A stretch of 36,794 bases of DNA, taken from an uncultured Lewinella sp. (GTDB lineage Bacteria; Bacteroidota; Bacteroidia; Chitinophagales; Saprospiraceae). A program made the position numbers and the translations under genes. Below are positions 8,701 through 15,000 of the stretch, piece by piece (position 1 is the stretch's first letter; the number at the start of each line of letters is the position of its first letter). The stretch lies in contig CALEDI010000053.1 of the NCBI GenBank assembly GCA_937949535.1, positions 1 through 36,794 of the forward strand. Reading direction: 5' to 3'. The notes under the pieces were generated by a model that saw only the letters and a program-made list of their open reading frames with translations, had not been told where the DNA came from and did no database searches.

Positions 8701-10118
8701 GGCCTTATACTGTTACTTGGAACGACGGCATGACTGGGGCTACCCGAAGCCTACTTTGCGCAGGGAACTACACCCCAACCATTACAGACGCCAACGGCTG
8801 TACCTTTGAACCCGGCACAACAACCGTTGGCCGGATTGACGAAGCACTGGTTGCTACTACAGACGTAGCTTGTGCGGACGGTACCGAAGGCGGTATCGAT
8901 GTGAACATTACGGGAGGAGCGACGCCCTATACCTTTGCCTGGACCCGCGTTGGCGCCTCCGATATCTTATCCACCAACGAAGACCTCCGCGCTGCAGATG
9001 TAACCGGCGGCGTAACCGCAGGAGATTACACCCTTACGGCTACAGACGCCACCGGAGCAACACTGATGGTAAACTACACCGTCGGTATTTCGGCTGGCTT
9101 TAGCGTCACCAGCGCAGTTACTTCCAACTACAATGGCTTTGGCGTAAGCTGTGCTGACGCCAACGACGGGCGCATCGAAATCGCCATCAGTGGGCAAGGA
9201 GATTTCATGTACGAGTACCTACTCGATGGTGTTATGGTTGGTATGGACAGTGTACTTTCTGGCGCGGCCGCAGGTGCTTACACCGTTAACGTCATTGATG
9301 CAGGCGGCTGTGAAATCAGTAATACCCTTGAAGTAACGGCCCCTCCGGCCCTAGTATTGAGCGAGAGCATCACCCGCATTAGCTGTGGCAACTCCGGAGA
9401 TGGCAGCATCTCCGTAGCCGTAACCGGTGGGATAATGCCTTACGCCTACCTATGGTCTACCGGAGAAACGACGTCCCGTATCTCAAGCCTCGAAATGGGC
9501 ACCTACAACGTAACCGTGACCGACGGCAACAACTGTACAAGTATGGCATCTTATGCTGTAAACGGACCCGAAGACCTCGCAATAACCTTCGAAGCTATTG
9601 ATGCTACTGAAGGTTGCAACGGCAGCATCCGCGTCATCCCGCTGGGTGGTAGCGGAAACTACCGCTACACCTTCCCGCAGTTGCCGACCCAAGGCAACGA
9701 CCCGTTTGCCGAAGGCCTCTGCCCTGGTGTTTACGAAATCCAGATAACCGACGACAACGGCTGCCAGACGGTAACAATGACCGCCGAAGTACTGGACCGC
9801 CGTTTCCCTTGCTTAAGTACACGCGAGGTAATCACCCCCAACGGTGATGGCCTCAACGAAGCTTTCGTAATCACTTGCTCCGACGGCGACGATGCTATCG
9901 ACAACAACCTCCAGATATTCAACCGCTGGGGGCAGCTCGTATACCGCGCAGCAGATTATGATTGTAGTGACGAAGACCGGGGCATAAATTGCTTCGAAGG
10001 AAGAACCAACGACGGTGAAATCCTACCCGAAGGGCCTTACTACTACGTTTTCGAGTTCCGAAATATGCTCGGTGAAGAGATGCAGCAACGCGGTTCTCTT
10101 ACTATCCTACGCGATTAA
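2709..10118 (+). CDS. Giant T9SS surface protein: nine cohesin-like modules, SprB-like repeats, type B tail
   Basis: The protein has 2469 residues. The signal peptide is residues 1-23, ending L-S-G-Q. About 24-1500 contain nine cohesin-like modules, recognisable by a VCVDL-type strand, a G-QF-L-Y-strand with a following Leu-x-Phe, and a late I-CF strand. The first six are separated by a Cys-rich linker whose core is CTDGIQNG-ETGVDCGGPDC (seven copies, two in tandem after module 2). About 1503-2365 hold roughly eleven SprB-like repeats of the form SC...G-I---V-GG--PY-Y-W...G-Y-VTVTD-NGC. About 2372-2469 are the T9SS type B (gliding-associated CHU_C) domain: EVITPNGDGLNEAF, QIFNRWGQLVY and LPEGPYYYVF. 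It should be exported by the T9SS and displayed as a very long filament or adhesin. The PorP/SprF gene just downstream fits the known pairing of SprB-type cargo with SprF. The substrate or partner is unknown. Confidence 0.88.
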   Translation: MRNFYTLLLSGLLLCLTASLSGQNVGVGITDVNGEVNETVCVDLVGTNFVGISGMQFSITFDTQVLEFVSATGSINGNNVTMINLASSPNAVRVVYAPFSSTGYTDPGPFVIGQICFRILQKVETEIEIGGSPTPLEFTDDMGNITEDINDVDINTGTINAGVVGASSCTDGIQNGNETGVDCGGPDCSPCMPTSNMLGVGLTDVEGAVGETVCVDLVGTNFVGISGMQFSITFDSQVLEFVSAMGSINGNNVSMINLSNSPNAVRVVYAPFSSTGYTDPGPFVIGQVCFRVLQEVETDVVIGGSPTPLEFTDDMGNITEDINDIDINNGTVNSGSGSTATCTDGIQNGSETGIDCGGPDCVACPTNTCTDGIQNGNETGVDCGGPDCAACPTSAVCGEGSSFFNLCVEDICDIPANGNFCMDLTVGNFTNITGVQFVLTYPAANLEFVSFSSPALGAPFQLNEFADGNLRAIYIDGDQSGESLDDGTVLTTICFTNETAGSTVVEVASLQVGNTSGMVAGAVGNDGSVNAASCGGNTATCTDGIQNGNETGVDCGGPDCAACPTSAVCGEGSSFFNLCVENVCDVPANGNVCVDLTVGNFTNVTGVQFTLTYPAANLDFVSFSSPALGAPFQLNEFADGNLRAIYIDGDQSGESLTNGTVLTTICFTNETAGPTVIEVASLQVGNTSGVVAGPVGNNGSVNAAGCGGNTATCNDGIQNGSETGVDCGGPDCGACPSMECGTNATDVEICIGSVCADAGAEVCVPVMVNNFDDLGGLQFSLNFTAANLDYARFNTHPSLQNGTTVASSSDGVVSLVWNDPNLVGISIDPTEVAFEICFDVENAAATPLTFRDPTNTLRAFNDQGGQLPVSGSPGAVNQNCSTTATCSDGIQNGNETGVDCGGPDCGPCGGMNGSECGMGTDAFSICIGDVCDVPANGQACVDLFVGNFTSIIGFQMDILYPGANLEFQSFTSSALGGELQGNALSDGDVRLVFFNSPLAGVTLDDGTSIGTICFTNQVAGTTTLTGDNLRGSNTSGMLSAPPPVSNDGAVNGSSCNAGAGCTNGIMDGDETGVDCGGSCPTTCPSGTTPSFDVSSGTAAVGEEVCITVNVDDFTNLTNVAMTLNYDPTDLALVSVTGNPMLASFGASSVNTTTAGQIVINYNPPSPQTLADGQAFVTVCFTLLNNGPTNIDLTGVTATDNNGNTLTTTTNGGTIMASGTFTNLTLMGGTASGLQGTEVCVDINVFNLEDLASLQFAISYDPEKLSFTTGMGTGQLPGLQIANPTPGILRAVWFDPSVGSNSVADGNSIANVCFTVLQRCDAEIGITEDLPSFRIRAANPNNEAVLPIDRVSGRVNAGETSCGNIGPAPNLILEMNSIAGQVGTEACLDLSATNFINMTDFSFSLDYDATNVTFARAINFGLGSISAANVTNPSAGVIVFDWSSPTSAGQSIPDGNTIVSFCFTIDEVDITPINFSNSPTPIVARNSNNQAVGLVPMGGVINPDGQVVISGAALNDPACAGGADGSITLTVNGSSNLTYQWSPNVSSSANATGLSAGTYNVTVTNGGASTQGSYTLLNPGPFAIEVASVNDVSCSDGQNGQIRITTVGNNGPFNFDWSGNLQDGQGVNQQTSLGAGTYAVTVTDRNGCARILNNITVGAPTSLNITGTPFKITNNTPGGVDAGVTGGNAPFSYAWTGPNNYTASTQDINNATEPGTYCLTVTDNNSCTDTRCFEVFRDVEITSTIISQGCAGENSGAIDISVTGGDGTYTYLWTSGGSSIASSQDVSGLAPGDYQVMITSGVCEITQTITVETPDPILLPGATSGATTGNNGTITLTPSGGNAPYSFVWDDGPTTQNRTGLTAGQYCVTATDDDGCSASMCYNVAGADASIVSVTTTPAFCNGSDNGSVTIILSGGTAPFRVRIEPIGRTATSTDRDIGLNLASGTYTIFITDDQGFVLDTTVTIDASDAITATATTTSDTEAIGCSGMVNLDIAGGTGPYTVTWNDGMTGATRSLLCAGNYTPTITDANGCTFEPGTTTVGRIDEALVATTDVACADGTEGGIDVNITGGATPYTFAWTRVGASDILSTNEDLRAADVTGGVTAGDYTLTATDATGATLMVNYTVGISAGFSVTSAVTSNYNGFGVSCADANDGRIEIAISGQGDFMYEYLLDGVMVGMDSVLSGAAAGAYTVNVIDAGGCEISNTLEVTAPPALVLSESITRISCGNSGDGSISVAVTGGIMPYAYLWSTGETTSRISSLEMGTYNVTVTDGNNCTSMASYAVNGPEDLAITFEAIDATEGCNGSIRVIPLGGSGNYRYTFPQLPTQGNDPFAEGLCPGVYEIQITDDNGCQTVTMTAEVLDRRFPCLSTREVITPNGDGLNEAFVITCSDGDDAIDNNLQIFNRWGQLVYRAADYDCSDEDRGINCFEGRTNDGEILPEGPYYYVFEFRNMLGEEMQQRGSLTILRD
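2778..3815 (+). repeat. Recent tandem duplication of cohesin units 1 and 2
   Basis: Unit 1 (2778-3296) and unit 2 (3297-3815) are offset by 519 bp, exactly 173 codons. Their protein sequences are nearly identical through the whole cohesin module and the Cys-rich linker, and the DNA is also highly similar, which indicates recent duplication or gene conversion. Confidence 0.8.
3891..4922 (+). repeat. Recent tandem duplication of cohesin units 3 and 4
   Basis: Unit 3 (3891-4406) and unit 4 (4407-4922) are offset by 516 bp (172 codons). Both begin AVCGEGSSFFNLCVE and share long identical stretches, for example ALGAPFQLNEFADGNLRA. This pair differs clearly from units 1 and 2, so at least two separate duplication events are seen. 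Confidence 0.8.
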
Positions 10119-10128
10119 CTTTTTATAA

Positions 10129-10176
10129 CCACCCGGAACGGAGCAGTTCACTGTCTCGTTCCGGGTGGCCCTTTTT
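10129..10176 (+). terminator. Strong intrinsic terminator after the giant gene
   Basis: CCACCCGGAACG (10129-10140) pairs perfectly over 12 bp with 10157-10168, and is followed within 2 nt by a T-rich run (10171-10176). It lies between the giant gene and the SprF gene. SprF is therefore either read through at a reduced level or has its own promoter, although I see no clear -7 box in the 45 bp before its start. Confidence 0.85.
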
Positions 10177-10213
10177 ATTACCATCCCTCCCAAAAACGAA
10201 AATTAAGCTTCCG

Positions 10214-11173
10214 ATGAAAAAAATGCTACCCACCCTAGTTTTAATACTGGTAGCCCTTGGTGCGCTCCGCGCCCAAGACGAAGCCGTCTTTAACCACTAC
10301 GTCCAGAACCCAATCATCCTTAACCCCGCAGCCGCAGGCTTTCTGGATGAGTACACCGTTCAGGTCAATGCACGGGCCGCTTGGTCTGGCTTTATCAATT
10401 CTCCCAAAACGGTGGCCGCTAGGCTCAACGGGCCGGTAGGTGATAACTTCGGAATAGGGGTTGGCATATTCTCAGAGAAAGCCGCCGGTATCCAACGGAT
10501 GAAAGGGCAAATCGATGTTGCCTTCCGCTTCGGCCTCGGGAAAGAAGTGAAGGGCGTATCGCCTTTTCAGGCTGCTTTCGGGTTCTTGACGGAGTTTCAG
10601 CGCATTACGCTAGACGCCAACATCGTAAACAACTCCCGCTACGAACCGGGAGACCAAACGATCATGGAGTACCTTGAAGGCAAGAATGTTTTTGATGCTG
10701 GCCTCGGCATCTATGGCAGCTACCTCGAAAATACCTTCGGCGGCCTAACGATCAATAATTTGGTGGCTAACCGACTGAACGACATCTCTGGGTCTACTAC
10801 TGATGAAGGCTTCAACTTCACCCTTTTGCTAGGGCACCGCTTTCGTATTGAAGACCTGAACGTTAACCTTACCCCAAGCGTGATGCTGCGCGATGTACAG
10901 AACGCGCCCTTCATGATGGATTTTAATATCCAAGCGGGCTTCCTCGATGACCAATTCATCGCAGGGCTCTCTTACCGCAACTTGGGCGGGCTCGGAATGC
11001 TGTTGGGTACCGAAATTAATGGCTTGCAGCTTTACTACTCCTATGACTTGGGCTTCAGTGAATTCCAGAGTTACAACAACGGTAGCCACGAATTTACGGT
11101 AGGCTATTCCATCGACCGAAAATCGATTCAGGAGAACCGTAAAAAGAACGCAATACAAGACAACCGGCGGTAA
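10214..11173 (+). CDS. PorP/SprF-family T9SS outer-membrane protein
   Basis: The protein has 319 residues, normal for the family. A signal peptide (about 1-20, ending R-A-Q) is followed by the family start motif: FNHYVQNPIILNPAAAGF at about 26-43, with the conserved N-P-A-A-G. Later are alternating beta-strand segments typical of a 14-strand outer-membrane barrel (for example FGIGVGIFSEKAAG, GLGIYGSYLEN, FIAGLSYRNLGGLG). PorP/SprF proteins are outer-membrane partners of the T9SS; SprF is needed for export of the SprB adhesin in Flavobacterium. Its place right after a type B cargo gene suggests it serves that cargo. The C-terminus is charged (NRKKNAIQDNRR) and probably periplasmic. Confidence 0.9.
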   Translation: MKKMLPTLVLILVALGALRAQDEAVFNHYVQNPIILNPAAAGFLDEYTVQVNARAAWSGFINSPKTVAARLNGPVGDNFGIGVGIFSEKAAGIQRMKGQIDVAFRFGLGKEVKGVSPFQAAFGFLTEFQRITLDANIVNNSRYEPGDQTIMEYLEGKNVFDAGLGIYGSYLENTFGGLTINNLVANRLNDISGSTTDEGFNFTLLLGHRFRIEDLNVNLTPSVMLRDVQNAPFMMDFNIQAGFLDDQFIAGLSYRNLGGLGMLLGTEINGLQLYYSYDLGFSEFQSYNNGSHEFTVGYSIDRKSIQENRKKNAIQDNRR

Positions 11174-11174
11174 A

Positions 11175-11205
11175 TTGCTTGTTTGTTGTGAAGTACTTAC
11201 CTTTG
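11175..11205 (+). promoter_or_regulatory. Consensus Bacteroidota promoter for a non-coding transcript
   Basis: TTG (11175-11177), a 20-nt spacer, then TACCTTTG (11198-11205), a perfect match to TAnnTTTG. It begins 2 nt after the SprF stop codon. The predicted start near 11212 is about 240 nt upstream of the next ORF, so it makes a long non-coding transcript or leader. Confidence 0.65.
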
Positions 11206-11211
11206 GCTCGC

Positions 11212-11425
11212 GCTCATGCCCTTTCGGTGTGCGCGCGAGTTGAGTTTTGAGCTATCCCGTGTTGCCGCTCTATGGCAACACATTGCTATCTACCTATAAG
11301 TGAATACTGATGCCTCTGCTTTTCCGAGCAGCAGACATCTCTGTTAGCGCAGTTGCCTGACGGATAAGAGCTTAAATCGGTTTTTGGGATAGCCTCTCTT
11401 CCGCGATTCGGGAGAGGGGTTTTTT
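11212..11425 (+). ncRNA. Candidate structured RNA: attenuator leader or stand-alone sRNA
   Basis: This segment of about 214 nt has no plausible ORF but shows nested pairing. A perfect 8-bp closing stem GCTATCCC (11251-11258) with GGGATAGC (11386-11393) encloses 127 nt. Inside are a perfect 8-bp hairpin GTGTTGCC/GGCAACAC around 11259-11281 and an 11-bp irregular hairpin near 11309-11339, with one bulge, one mismatch and a 6-nt loop. A 5' hairpin (CTCGCGC with GCGCGAG, about 11207-11239) overlaps the predicted start. It ends in an intrinsic terminator. The layout could be a riboswitch-like attenuator for the DJ-1 gene 25 nt beyond the terminator, or a 6S-like sRNA. I could not match it to any known riboswitch consensus. 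Confidence 0.5.
11393..11425 (+). terminator. Intrinsic terminator directly before the DJ-1 gene
   Basis: CCTCTC (11393-11398) pairs with GAGAGG (11412-11417), extended by G-T pairs, followed by GG and six T (11420-11425). It abuts the closing stem of the upstream RNA. Only 24 nt separate the T-tract from the ATG at 11450, too few for an independent -33/-7 promoter. Confidence 0.75.
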
Positions 11426-11449
11426 CTTGAACGCAAACCTTGGTATACC

Positions 11450-12007
11450 ATGAAAGCAGCCTTCGTCCTTTTCAACGGCATTACGCTCCTCGACTTCATC
11501 GGCGTTTATGACCCGCTCAGTCGTTTGCAGTCTCAGGGGCACTTACCCGACTTTAGTTGGGATACTTGCGCCTTCACCCCCACAATTACAGATTCGTTCG
11601 GGCTTCGTGTAGAAGTAGATAAGGTAACGCCAGACCTTAGCGGATATGACCTTTTGATCGTGCCCGGAGGTTTTGGTACACGTACGTTGCAAGACGATCT
11701 TGCTTTTATGAGTTGGTTGCAAACCGCTGCGGATGTACCCCTCAAGACTTCGGTTTGTACGGGCGCTTTGCTGCTCGGTGAGGCAGGCTTCTTGAAAGGA
11801 CACCGGGCCACCACGCATTTCAACGAATACGATGCGTTAGAGGGCTATTGTAAAGAAGTAGTACGAGAAGAGTTGGTAGACGACGGAGCCGTGGTTACTG
11901 CCGGGGCCGTTGCGTCTTCCCTAACGTTGGGGCTTTACCTCTGCGAGAAGTTTGTAGGGAAAGAAAAGACGGAAACGATACGCAAGAGCATGGCTTATCT
12001 TCATTAA
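11450..12007 (+). CDS. DJ-1/PfpI family protein, isonitrile hydratase-like
   Basis: The protein has 185 residues, a single flavodoxin-like DJ-1/PfpI domain. The strand DLLIVPGGFGTR (about 65-76) and the nucleophile-elbow segment TSVCTGALLLGEAG are typical of the family; Cys103 is the likely nucleophile, followed by Thr104. Asp15 in ITLLDFIGVYDP matches the acidic residue seen with Cys-Thr in isocyanide (isonitrile) hydratases, and the downstream G--ATTHF is also like those enzymes. It probably acts in the cytosol; isonitrile hydration is a family-based guess and a glyoxalase or chaperone-like role is possible. Its transcript probably passes through the upstream structured leader and terminator, so expression may be controlled by attenuation. 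Confidence 0.85.
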   Translation: MKAAFVLFNGITLLDFIGVYDPLSRLQSQGHLPDFSWDTCAFTPTITDSFGLRVEVDKVTPDLSGYDLLIVPGGFGTRTLQDDLAFMSWLQTAADVPLKTSVCTGALLLGEAGFLKGHRATTHFNEYDALEGYCKEVVREELVDDGAVVTAGAVASSLTLGLYLCEKFVGKEKTETIRKSMAYLH

Positions 12008-12047
12008 CGTGAGCGTCCGGTGCTTGTGGGCAAACCTAACGCTCATT
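12006..12047. repeat. Palindromic repeat, copy 2 (diverged)
   Basis: A 7-bp inverted repeat TGAGCGT/ACGCTCA flanks a loop containing GCGTCCGG and GGGCAAACCT, the same blocks as in 1540-1584 and 33705-33749 but in a different arrangement. It lies in the 65-bp convergent gap between the DJ-1 gene and the 1791-residue gene, overlaps the DJ-1 stop codon, and could work as a bidirectional terminator. Confidence 0.5.
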
Positions 12048-12072
12048 AGTCTGTACCGCTTTCATTTGGCCT

Positions 12073-15000
12073 TTAACGCAGCACCATTATGTCTCCTGAA
12101 AAGGTACGGCTCTCGGTTTCCTGATCGTCTCGGTAAGTGACTTCAATAGAATAGACGTAGACCCCAATACCGAGGGGGTTACCGTTCTTGGTTCCGTCCC
12201 AACGATCATTGACGCTTTCGGAGCGGAAGACGGGGGCTCCCCAGCGGTCAAAGATCTCCATGGTGTACTCCAAAATTTCGATGCTGTTGTTGTACATGAG
12301 GCCGAACCTGTCGTTGATGCCGTCGTAATTGGGGGAAAAGGCGTTAGGGAGGTAAGCTTCAAACTTGATGCAGGGCTCAAGGGTAACTACGACGTTATCT
12401 GTAACCTGGCAAAAATCATCTTGCAACAAGGCTTGGATGGTTCTGGAAGAAGGTACGAGATAGCTCCGCCCGTTGGAGCCGTCGGGCCAAGTAAGGGTCC
12501 CCTCACCAACATCGTTGGGCCTGAGGATAAAGGGTACATCGTCACAAACCGTCGTGTCTGGCCCAAGGTCAAGTACAGGCGGAGCGTTGAAGGTAAGTGC
12601 TACAGAGTCTCTGGTAATACAGCCATCAGCATCCTCTACGTCAACGAAGCGGAGGCCGGAAGTAGTGAAGGTTCGGTTTGCATCTACCTCCCCGTCGTCC
12701 CAGGTAATAAAGCCTGCGTTGCTAGGGGATACGGAGACGGACAATACTTCTCCTTCGCAGGTTTCTTGATCTTCGCCTAGGGAGAACTCTGGGGCGGGTA
12801 AGAAGCGCACGTTTACGCTGTCTGCTGCGCTGCAAATGCCATCAGTAACGACTACTTTGAACTCTCCATCGGTTAAGGTGCTGAAGGTAGGAGCGAAAGA
12901 TCCGTCTTGCCATACTCCGTTCATTCCTGCGTCAAGAACGACAGGTATGCCCTCGCACTCTGCTACATCTGGCCCCAGGTCAATAGCGGGTGGAGGGAGG
13001 AGGTCTAGCGCAAAATCCTTGGACAACACGCAAGAGCCGAAGTCAAACTCGACCATGAATGCTCCGCCGGTGAGTGTGTTGAAGTCTGGTCCGGTTTGCC
13101 CGTTGCTCCAGCTTATAGCATCTGCGGTTACTTGGGTAGAAAGGCGGAAGGTTTCACCTTCGCATATCTCATATCCGTCTACTATATCAAGGTCATCAAG
13201 GCTTAGAAAGGTCAGCTCAATGGTGTCGGTAGCGGTACAGCCCGCACTGTCTACGATTACGGAGTACTGGCCCGTACTATTGGTGGTAAAGGTTTGGTTG
13301 CTGCTGCCGTCTTGCCATAAATAGCCGTGGTTTGGGTTGCCAGCATTGAGTACAAAATTCTGCGCTTCGCAGAAGATTGAGTCATTGCCTAAGTTGACGA
13401 TGTTGGGCGTTACGTAAACAACCTCTACACTGTCTTGGACAGGGCAGCGTCCGTTATTGGCTTCTACTACGTAGATGCCCGGTTGGTTTCCGGTAAAGGT
13501 GGAGTCGGTACTCCCGTCTTGCCACATAAAGCCGTCTGCAACAACGTTTGCTGTGAGGGTAAAATCTTCGCCTGCGCAGGCTACAACGCGGTCATCACCG
13601 ATGTCTACAACAGGAGATGGGATGACGGTGACCATGATACTGTCTGATTTGAGGCAGCCGCCGAGGTCTACGGTAACGCTGTACTGGCCAGCAGTTGTAG
13701 CACTGAAGGTAGGGCGGGGGCTGCCGTCTTGCCAGAGGTAGTCTGGGAAGTTTAGGCCCGTATCTGCAACCAGTACTAAGGTGTCCCCTTGGCAAATGGT
13801 GGAGTCTTCGGGAAGGCTTACCTCTAGGGTTGGGGCATCAAAGATTACAATCGTATCTCGGGTGGAACAGTTGTCTTCAAAGGTTACTTCAACGTAGTAA
13901 GTACCTGCTTGGTTGGTGGTAAATACTGTATCCGTGGAGCCATCCTGCCATAAGTATGTCTCGTTGGGGCTGAAGTTGAAAGCGTTGAGGGTAACGGTTT
14001 CATCTTCACAAATTGCTCGGTCCAAGCTTAGGAAGCCAACGGTTTGGAACCGAGGCGCAGTCTCAAAGCGCCAATTCACATTAGAGCTGTCAATATTTGT
14101 ACTTCGCGTCCCGGCGAAGAAGTCTGCCCCGCCGACACCGGTGATGTTGCGCATTTGTACGAAGTCGGCGACGATTTTACCTCCCTCTGGCACCTGCGCC
14201 CGCGCCTGCACACCATTGATGCTAGACTGCAAAGCGATAGGGGTACAGTTGCTCCCGATTGTTTTCCAGTACTCATTGATCGTCTGGTCCGCATCGGCCC
14301 TGAAGATGTAAGACTTTCCTGGGGCAAAAAGCAAAGTGTCGGTAGTCAATTCTAGGTCAATACGGCCATTGCCATTAAAATCGACGGTGCTGGCGAAGAC
14401 GTCAACAATAGCTGATTGTTCCTGAAGAATACGGCCATTGCCCGCCGCGTCACTGAACAAGATCTTGTTGAAGTTGACGCCATAATCCGCCCTGATGGCG
14501 CCGGAAGAACTGGTAAGTTCAACCAACGAGTTTCCTGGGTCAATGGTGACATTGGCCGCACCATAAGCAGAAAAGGCCCCCGTCAAACCATCATAGTCGA
14601 AACCAAGCCGAAGGTGTGCATCCCCAAGGTTCATGAACTTAGGGTTGCGCCCCTGGAGGATGGTCATGCGCTGTAAGTCTCCGGTTTGGTCCGTAAAGTT
14701 CAGCGTACCCCGCTGATGAACGATGTTGTATCCGGTAAAGTCATCAATGAAAGTATACGTGCCGGATTGCTCAAAAACGAAGTCAAGAAAACTAGCTCCA
14801 CCCATCGTGATGGTGTGGTCGCCTGCCCCGATAAAATAGGCCGGAGACGCGCCAAAGCTAAGATTTCCCGCATTGGTGAGGCTGCCCGCAATCCGTATCC
14901 GACCAACATTGAAAGAGTTGGCGTTCGTCAGGTCCGCCATCCAATTTATGTTGAAGCAATTAGCGAAACGGTCTCCGTTGTTGGCGATGGTGAAGTCTAC

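Noticed and set aside
9823-10118. TPNGDGLNEAF in the giant protein as a dockerin calcium loop
   Set aside because: This is the standard start of the CHU_C/type B sorting domain (PNGDG-N), followed by the FNRWG motif; only one loop is present and dockerins need two.
11251-11393. TPP riboswitch or 6S RNA as a firm call for the structured RNA
   Set aside because: A CTGACGGATAAG-like stretch loosely recalls the TPP core, but the CTGAGA box and the rest of the core are missing. For 6S the large closed stem is present, yet the internal hairpins do not clearly give the open-promoter-like bubble. Left as an unclassified candidate.
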